Of a stretch of 36,261 nt of DNA, positions 16,763-29,703 are shown piece after piece. This stretch comes from Candidatus Accumulibacter contiguus (lineage in GTDB: Bacteria; Pseudomonadota; Gammaproteobacteria; Burkholderiales; Rhodocyclaceae). The DNA lies in NCBI RefSeq assembly GCF_012940005.1, contig NZ_SPMX01000019.1, positions 1 to 36,261 on the forward strand, given 5' to 3'. How positions within the stretch are numbered: the stretch's first letter is position 1; every line of letters begins with the position of its first letter. A program made the position numbers and the translations under genes. The notes below the pieces were generated by a model. The model was not told the origin of the DNA. It was given only the letters and a program-made list of their open reading frames with translations, and did not search any database.

Positions 16763-17111
16763 CCCTCAGGTCCGCGCGGATCGGCGATGCGGCATCCTGT
16801 GCAACAACACGAGACTTCGCACAGTATGCGCATTCTGTCGTTTTCCTGACTGGTTGCCGAAGATTCTGTCGTTGGAACTGGATCATGTCAATCAGCAAAT
16901 CCCTCGAAAGCCAGCGCGGTCGCCACACCGTTCTCTGCCAGAACGCCACCGTCTGCCGGCCGCTTGCCAGGGACTTCCCGCTGTGACTTGCCAGCAGCGG
17001 TATTATGGCGTCTAATCGATCCACATCCCGGTGCCGACGCTATGCACTTCTAGGCACTACGGCGATGTGCCGCCGCCATCCGGCGCGTGCGGGCAGATGG
17101 AGAGAGGCACT
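16763..17111. other. Divergent intergenic region
   Basis: 349 bp between the minus-strand ligase gene and the plus-strand nfeD-like gene. No gene recognised. It contains an 11-nt direct repeat ATTCTGTCGTT at 16832-16842 and 16863-16873, starts 31 bp apart, that is, about three helical turns, which could be a regulator site for the ligase gene. No convincing sigma-70 or sigma-54 promoter was seen. Confidence 0.4.
16832..16873. repeat. Two 11-nt direct repeats spaced 31 bp
   Basis: ATTCTGTCGTT occurs at 16832-16842 and again at 16863-16873, same strand. The 31-bp period would put both sites on one face of the DNA. The core CTGTCG also occurs in the right arm of the inverted repeat at 1426-1432. 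Regulator unknown. Confidence 0.35.
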
Positions 17112-17558
17112 ATGTTTTCGCCCGAATGGTGGCATTGGATGGTCCTCGGACTGATCCTGACGATGGCCGAAATAGCCATCCCGGCATTTTTCATGGTCTG
17201 GTTTGGCATCGCCGCAGCAGGCGTCGGCGCCATTCTGCTGGCCATGCCGGAACTCCCTGTGGCAGGTCAGATCCTGCTCTGGGCAGCGCTCTCGGCAGCG
17301 CTGGTCGGGCTCTGGTTTCGCTATCTCAAACCTCGCACCATGACCTCTGTCGGCACCTCGGCCGCCAACGTGGCCGGCGAAGTCGGCATCCTGATCACCG
17401 GGATCACCCCGGATATCCGTGCTCAGGTACGTTTTCAGAAACCGATTCTCGGTGCCGACGTCTGGGAGTGCTACGCCGATACGACGATCAGGGCGGGTGA
17501 ACGGGTTCGCATCGTCGCTGTCGAAGGCAGTTACATCAAAGTGGAGCAAGCAAGATGA
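17112..17558 (+). CDS. NfeD-family membrane protein
   Basis: 148 residues. Two to three membrane helices in the first half (WWHWMVLGLILTMAEIAIPAF, VGAILLAMPEL, ILLWAALSAALVGLWF), then a C-terminal OB-fold/NfeD soluble domain ending RVRIVAVEGSYIKVEQ. Length and order match short NfeD proteins (YbbK/YbbL neighbourhood), which sit in the inner membrane and partner with a stomatin. AGAGAGG four nt upstream supports ATG 17112 over ATG 17097 or earlier starts. The stop overlaps the next start as ATGA, so both proteins are made together. Confidence 0.9.
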   Translation: MFSPEWWHWMVLGLILTMAEIAIPAFFMVWFGIAAAGVGAILLAMPELPVAGQILLWAALSAALVGLWFRYLKPRTMTSVGTSAANVAGEVGILITGITPDIRAQVRFQKPILGADVWECYADTTIRAGERVRIVAVEGSYIKVEQAR

Positions 17559-18421
17559 CTGGTATGACCATATTTTCGATTGTCCTTCTCATCTTTGTTG
17601 CGGTCACCGTCGCCAATGGCGTTCGCATCGTTCCGCAAGGCGAAGAGTGGGTCGTGCAGCGCCTCGGCAAGTACCACAGCACCCTGCTGCCCGGACTGCG
17701 CTTCATCATTCCCTACATCGATATCGTCTCCTACAAGGTCACCACCAAGGACATCATTCTCGATGTCCAGGAGCAGGAGGTGATCACGCGCGACAACGCG
17801 GTGATCGTGGTCAATGCCATCGCCTTCATCAAGGTCACCGACCCGGTGAAAGCCGTCTATGGCGTCCAGGATTACTCCGAAGCGATCCGCAACATGATCA
17901 TGACCACCCTGCGCTCGATCGTCGGTGAAATGGAGCTCGACCAGGCGCTGTCGTCGCGGGACACCATCAAGGCGCGTCTCAAAGCCGGCGTTGCCGACGA
18001 AGCGCTGGACTGGGGACTGACCGTCAAGTCGGTTGAAATCCAGGACATCAAACCCTCGCAGTCCATGCAGCGCGCAATGGAAATGCAGGCCTCGGCCGAG
18101 CGCGAGCGCAAGGCGATGGTCACCCGTGCCGAAGGCGAAAAGCAGTCGATGATCCTCACCGCCGAAGCACGCCTGGAATCGGCCAAGCGCGATGCCGCAG
18201 CGCAGGTGACCCTCGCCGAAGCGTCCTCACAGGCGATCACCAAGGTGAATCGTGCTTTTGGCGACAACGAACTGCCGATGCTCTACCTGCTCGGCGAGAA
18301 ATACATCACCAGTCTCGGCAAGATCGCCGAGTCCGACAACGCCAAGATCGTCCTCCTGCCTGCCGACATTCAGAGCACCTTGCGCGGGCTTTTTCAACGG
18401 GTGAACAAGACCGGTCAGTGA
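17555..18421 (+). CDS. SPFH/band 7 stomatin-like protein (QmcA type)
   Basis: 288 residues. One N-terminal membrane helix (5-22), then the band 7 domain (VRIVPQGEEWVVQRLGKYH ... DVQEQEVITRDNAVIVVNAIAF ... LDWGLTVKSVEIQDIKP), followed by a charged coiled-coil stretch (QASAERERKAMVTRAEGEK, about 178-225) and a C-terminal part SDNAKIVLLPADIQ. These proteins form large rings or microdomains in the inner membrane and affect proteolysis and membrane quality. Coupled by ATGA to the nfeD-like gene, the standard bacterial pairing. Function beyond that is not shown by the sequence. Confidence 0.92.
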   Translation: MTGMTIFSIVLLIFVAVTVANGVRIVPQGEEWVVQRLGKYHSTLLPGLRFIIPYIDIVSYKVTTKDIILDVQEQEVITRDNAVIVVNAIAFIKVTDPVKAVYGVQDYSEAIRNMIMTTLRSIVGEMELDQALSSRDTIKARLKAGVADEALDWGLTVKSVEIQDIKPSQSMQRAMEMQASAERERKAMVTRAEGEKQSMILTAEARLESAKRDAAAQVTLAEASSQAITKVNRAFGDNELPMLYLLGEKYITSLGKIAESDNAKIVLLPADIQSTLRGLFQRVNKTGQ

Positions 18422-18478
18422 TTTCTGCCAGTCCTGTCCTTTTCCCTCAACCCTCCCCCTCACGGTAATGGAGAGGCA

Positions 18479-18622
18479 ATGAACGCAGGCTGGATCATCT
18501 TTGGCATCTGCATCCTATTCGTTCTCGGCGCCGCACTGCCGCTCATCCGCGATCATCGCGCCGACAAGGATCCGCCCTTGCCGCGCAAGGAAACGCTGCG
18601 CGACTGGCGCAACGAAAAGTAG
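18479..18622 (+). CDS. Small single-pass membrane protein, 47 residues
   Basis: ATG at 18479-18481, TAG at 18620-18622. GGAGAGG (18470-18476) gives a strong ribosome binding site. The product begins MNAGWIIFGICILFVLGAALP, one membrane helix, then a short charged tail with RDHRADKDPPLPRKETLRDW. It lies 57 bp behind the stomatin gene on the same strand, so it probably belongs to the same transcript. I do not recognise the family. The good ribosome site, helix-plus-charged-tail design and position support a real gene. Confidence 0.7.
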   Translation: MNAGWIIFGICILFVLGAALPLIRDHRADKDPPLPRKETLRDWRNEK

Positions 18623-18681
18623 TGCCCCCCACCGCCAGGCCTCACGGCTTGGGCGTATCGCCGCTGACCGGCGACGCGCAG

Positions 18682-19134
18682 TCAATCGCTACAGGCCGCC
18701 TGCAGTTCCTGGTGAATCAGCGCGAGAACGCTTGCCTGCCGATCGTGCTGCTGTTCGGCCAGCGCCGGGAAAGCCGGCCAGCCCGGATCGACCCACTCCA
18801 GCCCGGCAAACTGGCGACTGGCCGCGTAACGGGGAATGACGTGAAAATGCACCTGGTGATCGACCATCATCAGCATCAGGTAGTTGATGCGATCGTAGCC
18901 GAAAGCCGACTGCACTGCCCTCTCGAGTTTCCCGAGCAAACCGGAGAGATCCGCCATTTCTGCAGCCGTGACCTGCGAAAATTGCGCCGCATGACGATTC
19001 AGCGACAAGACGCCGCAGCCCAGGGTTACCTGGCCAGGTCGTACCGACCACGACCAGGCAGGGGTTCTCGCGACCAGCAACTCGTCAACCCGGAACTTTG
19101 CGCGAAACCCCGCAAGCATCTGCGATCCGTCCAT
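18682..19134 (-). CDS. HIT-family protein (histidine triad, variant)
   Basis: 150 residues. The C-terminal half has the HIT signature in the form DHQVHFHVIPRY: the middle (catalytic) and third His are present, while the first slot is Gln, preceded by an extra His. Before it lie LSLNRHAAQFSQVTAAEMADL and GYDRINYLMLMMVD, typical of bacterial HIT hydrolases acting on nucleoside phosphates or dinucleotides (Ap4A, AMP-NH2). The ATG is supported by GAGGAGAG upstream. It is divergent from the patatin-like gene. Substrate not predictable. Confidence 0.82.
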   Translation of the reverse strand: MDGSQMLAGFRAKFRVDELLVARTPAWSWSVRPGQVTLGCGVLSLNRHAAQFSQVTAAEMADLSGLLGKLERAVQSAFGYDRINYLMLMMVDHQVHFHVIPRYAASRQFAGLEWVDPGWPAFPALAEQQHDRQASVLALIHQELQAACSD

Positions 19135-19289
19135 TGCTGGTCTCTCCTCGATTCAGAAAACCGTAAAGGTAACAGAAGTTCCGGGAATACCTGCCACGCC
19201 GTTGCCAGCGTGCCCGGCAAAATGTGTCAAAATTGTCCCGGATGCCGGTGCTGACCGGCATCCCACCCATACACGCAGAGGGAACGATC

Positions 19290-20261
19290 ATGGCCAGATA
19301 CGGTTTCGTCGCATCGGGCGGCGGTTATCGGAGCTTTTACAGCGAAGGAGTGCTGGTGTGGCTGAAGCGCAACGAAGTGCCGATCGTGCATATCGCTTCG
19401 ACCAGTTCGGGAAACAATATCGTCCTCGACTATCTGCTCTGGGATTGGTGGCACGAAGAGCTGCCGCCGGTCCTGACGCGCACGGTCCGGCTCAACGTCA
19501 CCGACATTTTTCATATCTTTGCCAATTTTCTCGGCTTGCGCCCGCAGTTGCTGCCCACCGGCACGCATCTGTTCACCGTCGACAAGGACAGTTGCCGCAA
19601 GTCGCTGCTGCTCGATGACAAGCGCCGCCGCGAACTGTTGGCCGAGCATCTCAAGACGCTGCGCTGGGACATCCGCGCGACCAATCTCAGCCAGCGTCGG
19701 GGATGGTTTTTCAACGTCAATGAGATCCTGACATGCATTGACGATGCCAGTCTCGATGTATTCATGGACGCTTTCCTCGCCGGCATCACTACCCTCCCCT
19801 ATTTCAAGGCGATCAGCATTGATGGAGATTACTACATCGAGGGCGGCTACCTGGACAACACACCGCTGCGGACGCTGTTCGAGGATGATGAAGTCGACGA
19901 GATCATCGCCGTCGACTTCACCGATTACGACTACCATGGCGAACTCGAAAGGCTTTACCACGCGAAGCCATTGACTCTGCCGTTCAACAGCATCGACACG
20001 CACCTGCTGGTCAGCGACCTGCAACTGACGCTGCCCAACACCCGCATTTTCGCGCAGGCGACCCTGATCAACGAGATGCTCAAGGCGATGGGTACAACGA
20101 GCGCCGAGATCGGCGGCCGGCGCTATTACGCCAAGCCCTTGCACGTGCTGCGCCCGAAGGACCTGCAGAGCATGACCATTTCGCTCAAGGACAGCAGCGC
20201 CCAGAAGCGCTATTTCGAGCTCGGTCAGCAGGAGGCAGCGAGGCTGTTCAAGACGGCATAG
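19290..20261 (+). CDS. Patatin-like phospholipase domain protein, atypical active site
   Basis: 323 residues from ATG 19290, preceded by GAGGGAAC. The fold markers of bacterial patatins are present: the Gly-rich oxyanion loop ASGGGYRSFYSEGVL (8-22), nucleophile elbow STSSGN with Ser39, and the second motif YIEGGYLDNTPL (182-193). Two changes stand out: the elbow is S-x-S-x-G in place of G-x-S-x-G, and the catalytic DGG/DGA is EGG with Glu184. Patatins hydrolyse membrane lipids or act as secreted or defence effectors; no signal peptide is seen, so it is probably cytoplasmic. It stands alone between divergent and convergent neighbours. Activity is uncertain given the substitutions. Confidence 0.8.
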   Translation: MARYGFVASGGGYRSFYSEGVLVWLKRNEVPIVHIASTSSGNNIVLDYLLWDWWHEELPPVLTRTVRLNVTDIFHIFANFLGLRPQLLPTGTHLFTVDKDSCRKSLLLDDKRRRELLAEHLKTLRWDIRATNLSQRRGWFFNVNEILTCIDDASLDVFMDAFLAGITTLPYFKAISIDGDYYIEGGYLDNTPLRTLFEDDEVDEIIAVDFTDYDYHGELERLYHAKPLTLPFNSIDTHLLVSDLQLTLPNTRIFAQATLINEMLKAMGTTSAEIGGRRYYAKPLHVLRPKDLQSMTISLKDSSAQKRYFELGQQEAARLFKTA

Positions 20262-20269
20262 CCGATGGC

Positions 20270-21772
20270 CTATCGGCCGTTCGCCACCCAGCGGTTGAAA
20301 CCGGCGCGCGCGCTGTCGATGAGTTCTCCGGCGGTCAAGCCGACCGGTCCGCAGCCGCTGGCGACGCGTTCGTCGGCCGCGGCGCCGTGCAGATGCACCG
20401 CGGCCAGCAGGGCTTCGAGCGCCGGCCAGCCCTGCGCCAGAAGCGCCACGATGAAACCGCTGAGCACGTCGCCGCTGCCGGCGGTCGCGAGACCGGGATT
20501 GCCGCTGGTGTTGATGAACCAGCGGCCGGCAGGCGTGGCGATGATGCTGCCGCAGCCCTTCAGCACCACCATTGCCTGGTAACGCGCGGCGATTGCCAGC
20601 GCGGCGCCAGCACGGTCGGACTGGACGAAGGCGGTGTCGCAAGCAAGCAGGCGGGCCGCCTCGGTCGGATGTGGCGTCAGCAGCGTTGGCCCCTGGCGCG
20701 CCAGCACGGCCTGCTGCAAACGGTTTGCGCCCGCCAGCAGATTCAGCGCGTCAGCGTCGAGCACGAGCGGGATGTCGAGCAAACTGGCGCGTTCGAGCAA
20801 CGTGATGGCTTCGTCGTCGCACCCCATGCCTGGACCACAGGCGAGCGCGCTGAGGCCGGCGGCGAGCAGAGCGTCCGGCTTGCGGAGCATCAGTTCCGGC
20901 TGTAACGGGTCGATCGCAGGCGCCTGTCGATCGAGCAGGCCGAGATAGACGCGCCCGCTGCCGAGCCTGAGCGCTGCGCGACCGGCCAGGAAAACGGCGC
21001 CGACCATGCTGCTCGCACCACCGAGAATGCCGGCGCTGCCATGGCTGCCTTTGTGGCTGTTTTTGGCACGCGGGTGCAGGCAATCGGCGAACAGGTCGGT
21101 GCCGATCGTCCGTGCCGTCGCTATCGCCAGCCGCTCGGCGTCGAGGTCGAGCGTGGCGACCGAGATCGAACCGCAGTAATCCGGGCCATCCGCAGTGTAC
21201 AGACCCGGTTTGGCGGCGATGAAAGTGATGGTGTGACTGGCGCGAATCGTCGTGCCGCAGAGTTTTCCGGTATCGGCGTCAAGACCGCTCGGACAGTCCA
21301 GGGCGAGCAGCGGACAGCGGTCGCGTGCGGCAAGGGCATTGGCGGCCAGAACGAGTTCGCCATGGAAACCGCCGATCGGACGCTGCAGACCGATCCCGAA
21401 GAGGCCATCGATGATCAGCGCCCAGCGCTGGCCGGAGGGAATGCTCTCGAGCACGCTGCCGCCGTCGTCGATGAAGCGTCTGCAGGCGGCTGCGGCATCC
21501 TTCGGCAAACGGCCGAGTTCGCCGACAAAGACCATGCTCACGGCAAAGCGACGTTCGCGCAGGTGGCGGGCAGCGACGAAAGCGTCGCCGCCGTTGTTGC
21601 CCGGCCCGGCGAGAACCAGCAACGCCCCCCCCTGCAGGCGGCACAGCGAGGTCGCGAGGTCGGCAGCAGCCAGTCCGGCGCGCTCCATCAAGGGCTGGTG
21701 AGCAGCGACCGTTTCGATGTTGCGCAGATCGGCGGCGCGATAGAGTGCTTGGGATCGAAGGCCTGTCTTCAT
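20270..21772 (-). CDS. nnr: Bifunctional NAD(P)HX epimerase/dehydratase
   Basis: 500 residues, the usual length for the fused repair enzyme (YjeF type). N-terminal epimerase domain (1-215) has LAGPGNNGGDAFVAARHL, IDGLFGIGLQRP and ALDCPSGLDADTG. The C-terminal ribokinase-like dehydratase (about 225-495) has HKGSHGSAGILGGA, LTPHPTEAARLL and the active-site NPGLATAGSGDVLSG. The enzyme corrects hydrated NADH and NADPH: it epimerises R and S forms and dehydrates the S form with ADP (or ATP). ATG 21772-21770, weak ribosome site. It converges with the patatin-like gene with an 8 bp gap. Confidence 0.95.
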   Translation of the reverse strand: MKTGLRSQALYRAADLRNIETVAAHQPLMERAGLAAADLATSLCRLQGGALLVLAGPGNNGGDAFVAARHLRERRFAVSMVFVGELGRLPKDAAAACRRFIDDGGSVLESIPSGQRWALIIDGLFGIGLQRPIGGFHGELVLAANALAARDRCPLLALDCPSGLDADTGKLCGTTIRASHTITFIAAKPGLYTADGPDYCGSISVATLDLDAERLAIATARTIGTDLFADCLHPRAKNSHKGSHGSAGILGGASSMVGAVFLAGRAALRLGSGRVYLGLLDRQAPAIDPLQPELMLRKPDALLAAGLSALACGPGMGCDDEAITLLERASLLDIPLVLDADALNLLAGANRLQQAVLARQGPTLLTPHPTEAARLLACDTAFVQSDRAGAALAIAARYQAMVVLKGCGSIIATPAGRWFINTSGNPGLATAGSGDVLSGFIVALLAQGWPALEALLAAVHLHGAAADERVASGCGPVGLTAGELIDSARAGFNRWVANGR

Positions 21773-21880
21773 GATCGGATCCTAGTCCAAAGTATTGGTA
21801 ATTGGTATAGACCAGTTGCACGGGTAGCGGCAAGCCCTGACACAGGCTGGGTACGGAGCATGCTCCAATTCATTCGGCGA

Positions 21881-21910
21881 TTGACCGCGGTTGATGAGGA
21901 AAAATATACT
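21881..21910 (+). promoter_or_regulatory. Sigma-70 promoter TTGACC-N18-TATACT
   Basis: TTGACC at 21881-21886 and TATACT at 21905-21910 with an 18-nt spacer, on the plus strand in the divergent gap before the erythromycin-esterase-like gene. Five of six bases match in each hexamer. Transcription would begin near 21917, upstream of all candidate start codons (21975, 21996, 22017), so it would rule out the further upstream start at 21891. Confidence 0.6.
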
Positions 21911-22016
21911 CTCGCCAGCGGCGCTGGATGTTCTGTCCCGCACGGGTCATCCTACTCTTTACATCGCAAAATCCATGAGATCAGCTGCTCCGAGGATGTT
22001 TTTCCGTCCGCCGCCG

Positions 22017-23357
22017 ATGAGCCGCTTGCGGCGGCTGGCCATCCAGGTTCTGTTGCTGCTCGCCTGCCAGGGACTCCTGGCGGGCGAGAGTGCGCAGCCG
22101 CCTGCATCGGCACTGGTCGCCCGGATGCGCGACAACGCTCAGGCCATCACCAACAAGGTCAGTGACTACGATCGACTGCTTGCTTCGATCGGCGATGCGA
22201 GCATCGTCCTCTTGGGCGAAGCGACGCACGGTAGTGCCGAGTTCTACGACGAACGTGCCCGCATCACGCAACGGCTGATCAATGAGAAAGGCTTCCGGGC
22301 CTTGGTTCTCGAGGCTGGCTGGGCACCGGCGACACGGCTCGACGATTTCGTCCAGGGGAGGCTGCGCGGAGCGGATGCGACGACCGCCTTGCGCGTGTTT
22401 CAGCACTTCCCGCGCTGGGTGTGGCGGAATGAACAGTTCGCCGGCTTTCTCGAATATCTCAAGGAATCGCAAGAGGATTCGCCGCCCACCAGTCCGGCCA
22501 TCTCGGTATACGGAATGGATCTGTATGGCGTTCCGGAAGCGATCGACCAGGTCCTGCGCTACCTCACGACATACGATCCAGCGGCCGTCAGGCAGGCCAG
22601 ACGCGACTACCGGTGCTTCGCCCCATACAGCCGGCCGCCGCTCGATCCACAGCTCTATGGACGCGATGTGGCCAACGGCAGCATGCCTTCCTGCGAGAGA
22701 TCGGTGCAATCCCGTCTGAAGAAAATGCGCAAACTTGTTGGAGCAGATCCAGCGCCGGCTGCGTTTGCCGCGCTGATGAGCGCGCGCACGATCGCTGGTG
22801 CTGAAGCCTACTACCGGACGCTGTATGCACTCGGCTCCCGCGATTCCTGGAATCTGCGCGAACGCTTTCTCGCCGAGTCGCTGCGGATACTTCTCGAACG
22901 ACACGGCAAGATCGTCGTCTGGGCACACAACACCCATCAGGGAGACGCGCGCGCGACCGATCAGGTGCTGGCGGGTGAGCTGTCGATCGGCCAACTGATG
23001 CGAGAACAGATGGGTGAAGAGGCGGTTTACCTGGTGGGCATCACCACTTTCAGCGGCAGTGTCCGTGCCGCTACCGGCTGGACGACTCCGGATCGGGTCA
23101 AGACGCTGAGACCGGCGATCGAAGGAAGTTGGAGCCGTCTGCTGCACGACGTCGGCTTGCCGGCGTTCGTGCTGGTTTTTCGCGGCAATGCCGATCTCAT
23201 CGACGCGCTCGATCGGCAACAGCTCGACCGGGACATCGGCGTCAACTACCTGCCCGATGCGGAACTCGAGAAACACTACTGGCACTCGTCGCCAACAAAG
23301 CGCTTCGACGCATTGATCCATATCGACACGACCCGCGCCCTATTGCCTCTACCTTGA
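22017..23357 (+). CDS. Erythromycin esterase-like family protein, exported
   Basis: 446 residues from ATG 22017; ATGs at 21996 and 21975 are also open, none with a good ribosome site. I prefer 22017 because it begins a clean signal sequence (RLRRLAIQVLLLLACQG), which may be a lipoprotein signal with Cys17. The mature part has the family motifs: Glu68 and His71 in LLGEATHGSAEFY, Glu99 in LVLEAGW, YGMDLYG and the His pair in WAHNTHQGDAR. In EreB-type enzymes these residues activate water. Most members of this family do not act on macrolides, so a resistance role should not be assumed. Transcription likely from the promoter at 21881-21910. Confidence 0.85.
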   Translation: MSRLRRLAIQVLLLLACQGLLAGESAQPPASALVARMRDNAQAITNKVSDYDRLLASIGDASIVLLGEATHGSAEFYDERARITQRLINEKGFRALVLEAGWAPATRLDDFVQGRLRGADATTALRVFQHFPRWVWRNEQFAGFLEYLKESQEDSPPTSPAISVYGMDLYGVPEAIDQVLRYLTTYDPAAVRQARRDYRCFAPYSRPPLDPQLYGRDVANGSMPSCERSVQSRLKKMRKLVGADPAPAAFAALMSARTIAGAEAYYRTLYALGSRDSWNLRERFLAESLRILLERHGKIVVWAHNTHQGDARATDQVLAGELSIGQLMREQMGEEAVYLVGITTFSGSVRAATGWTTPDRVKTLRPAIEGSWSRLLHDVGLPAFVLVFRGNADLIDALDRQQLDRDIGVNYLPDAELEKHYWHSSPTKRFDALIHIDTTRALLPLP

Positions 23358-23412
23358 GGCTGACGAAATTGTGCACCGCTCGATGGCGATGCCGTCCAGG
23401 CCAGCGGGTATC

Positions 23413-28030
<4,618 letters not shown>

Positions 28031-28122
28031 GCTGTGGGCATTTCACTCAAAACAATTTCCTTTCGCAATGCGGAAACGGGCCTGCAAGCCACTGTTTCAC
28101 TAGACTAAAAAATATCTCTTAT

Positions 28123-28136
28123 GTCTTATATAAGAC
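28123..28136. promoter_or_regulatory. Perfect 14-bp palindrome upstream of aceA
   Basis: GTCTTATATAAGAC reads the same on both strands. It ends two bases before the -35 hexamer of the aceA promoter, a position suited to a repressor or activator dimer. Such AT-rich palindromes are common for GntR-type regulators of organic-acid metabolism, but the regulator cannot be named from sequence. Confidence 0.5.
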
Positions 28137-28138
28137 TG

Positions 28139-28167
28139 TTGCCGACAAACGAAAAGCCATTTATACT
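28139..28167 (+). promoter_or_regulatory. Sigma-70 promoter of aceA
   Basis: TTGCCG (28139-28144) and TATACT (28162-28167) with a 17-nt spacer, 108 bp before the aceA ATG. The leader would be about 100 nt. The palindrome at 28123-28136 abuts the -35 element. Confidence 0.65.
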
Positions 28168-28274
28168 GGCATGCCATTGGTTGCCCCCAATTGGTGCCTG
28201 GAATGCTCCCCGGACCCATTTTGGTGCATCACCATTGTCGCCACGGCACTTGATCATTTTTCGTGAGGAAGAAC

Positions 28275-29573
28275 ATGAGTACTAAAGAGCAGCAGATCGC
28301 CGAACTGGAAAAAGACTGGGCAGAAAACCCCCGCTGGAAGGGAATCAAGCGCGGCTACTCAGCCGCTGATGTCGTCCGCCTGCGTGGTTCTTTCCCGATT
28401 GAATATACCGTCGCCCGTCGCGGCGCCGAGAAGCTCTGGAATCTGGTCAATAACGAACCCTACGTCAACTGCCTGGGTGCGCTCACCGGCGGCCAGGCGA
28501 TGCAGCAGGTCAAGGCCGGCATCAAGGCGATCTATCTGTCGGGCTGGCAGGTTGCCGCCGACAACAACTCCTACGCCGCGATGTACCCCGACCAGTCGCT
28601 GTATCCGGTCGATTCGGTGCCGAAGGTGGTTGAGCGCATCAACAACTCGTTCCGTCGCGCCGACGAAATCCAGTACTCCAAGGACATCAACCCCGGCGAC
28701 AAGGGCTACATCGACTACTTCGCGCCGATCGTCGCTGACGCCGAGGCCGGCTTCGGTGGCGTGCTCAACGCTTTCGAACTGATGAAGGCGATGATCCGTG
28801 CCGGTGCGGCCGGTGTGCACTGGGAAGACCAGCTCGCTTCGGTCAAGAAATGCGGCCACATGGGTGGCAAGGTGCTGGTGCCGACGCAGGAAGCCGTGCA
28901 GAAACTGATCGCCGCCCGCTTTGCTGCCGACGTCTGCGGCGTGCCGACGCTGGTCATCGCCCGTACCGACGCCGAAGCCGCCGACCTGCTGACCTCCGAT
29001 TGCGACGCCAACGACACGCCTTTCGTTACTGGCGAACGCACCTCGGAAGGTTTCTACAAGACGAAGAAAGGTCTCGATCAGGCGATCTCGCGCGCCGTTG
29101 CCTACGCCGAATACGCCGACCTGGTGTGGTGCGAAACCGGCACGCCGGATCTCGAATTCGCCCGCAAGTTCGCTGAAGCCGTGCGTGCCAAGCATCCCGG
29201 CAAGATGCTGGCCTACAACTGCTCGCCGTCGTTCAACTGGAAGAAGAACCTCGACGATGCGACGATTGCCAGGTTCCAGAAGGAACTCGGCGCGATGGGC
29301 TACAAGTACCAGTTCATCACCCTCGCCGGCATCCACAACATGTGGTATCACATGTTCGACCTGGCGCAGGACTACGTCGCCCGCGGCATGACCGCCTACG
29401 TCGAAAAAGTCCAGGAACCGGAATTCGCCGCTCGCGACCGTGGCTACAGCTTTGTCTCGCACCAGCAGGAAGTCGGTACCGGCTACTTCGACGAAGTCAC
29501 CACCGTGATCCAGGGCGGTACCTCGTCGGTGACCGCGCTGACCGGTTCGACAGAAGAAGAGCAGTTCCACTGA
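28275..29573 (+). CDS. aceA: Isocitrate lyase
   Basis: 432 residues, full length. The enzyme splits isocitrate into glyoxylate and succinate, the first step of the glyoxylate shunt for growth on acetate or fatty acids. The active-site signature KKCGHMGGK holds Cys193 (equal to E. coli Cys195); further conserved parts are [40 protein letters not shown] and [12 protein letters not shown] 28275 follows GAGGA by 5 nt. It is a single-gene unit, with a sigma-70 promoter and palindrome upstream and a strong terminator downstream. In polyphosphate-accumulating bacteria this step links stored carbon and acetate use. Confidence 0.98.
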   Translation: MSTKEQQIAELEKDWAENPRWKGIKRGYSAADVVRLRGSFPIEYTVARRGAEKLWNLVNNEPYVNCLGALTGGQAMQQVKAGIKAIYLSGWQVAADNNSYAAMYPDQSLYPVDSVPKVVERINNSFRRADEIQYSKDINPGDKGYIDYFAPIVADAEAGFGGVLNAFELMKAMIRAGAAGVHWEDQLASVKKCGHMGGKVLVPTQEAVQKLIAARFAADVCGVPTLVIARTDAEAADLLTSDCDANDTPFVTGERTSEGFYKTKKGLDQAISRAVAYAEYADLVWCETGTPDLEFARKFAEAVRAKHPGKMLAYNCSPSFNWKKNLDDATIARFQKELGAMGYKYQFITLAGIHNMWYHMFDLAQDYVARGMTAYVEKVQEPEFAARDRGYSFVSHQQEVGTGYFDEVTTVIQGGTSSVTALTGSTEEEQFH

Positions 29574-29603
29574 CGGTCATGACCGTTTCCCTCTCCCCCC
29601 GAC

Positions 29604-29625
29604 CCCTCCCCCGCGAGGGGGAGGG
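29604..29625. repeat. REP-like hairpin (C/G-rich)
   Basis: Nine-base arms CCCTCCCCC (29604-29612) and GGGGGAGGG (29617-29625) around a GCGA loop, 30 bp behind aceA. Without a T tract it is not a terminator by itself. Such extragenic hairpins are widely dispersed in GC-rich proteobacteria and often follow genes. Confidence 0.6.
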
Positions 29626-29667
29626 AGATTCCTGAGTCGCGCACATTAAGCGATCCGGCAGAACCCG

Positions 29668-29694
29668 AAAGCCGCGCCTTGGCGCGGCTTTTTT
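29668..29694 (+). terminator. Rho-independent terminator after aceA
   Basis: Perfect stem GCCGCGCC (29671-29678) / GGCGCGGC (29681-29688) with a TT loop, preceded by AAA and followed by six T. The flanking A and T runs make it usable in both directions, which suits the convergent Mth938-like gene ending at 29704. Confidence 0.93.
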
Positions 29695-29703
29695 GTGCCC
29701 GAT

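Noticed and set aside
19227-20642. 471-codon minus-strand frame opposite the patatin-like gene
   Set aside because: Arg/Gln/Ala-rich low-complexity translation with no motif; the plus-strand frame is the gene.
21981-23321. 446-codon minus-strand frame opposite the esterase-like gene
   Set aside because: Shadow frame; plus strand shows signal peptide and active-site motifs.
22017-23357. Macrolide resistance gene
   Set aside because: Only the broad erythromycin-esterase-like family is supported; most members are not resistance enzymes.
29604-29625. GC-rich hairpin read as aceA terminator
   Set aside because: No T tract follows; the true terminator is at 29668-29694.
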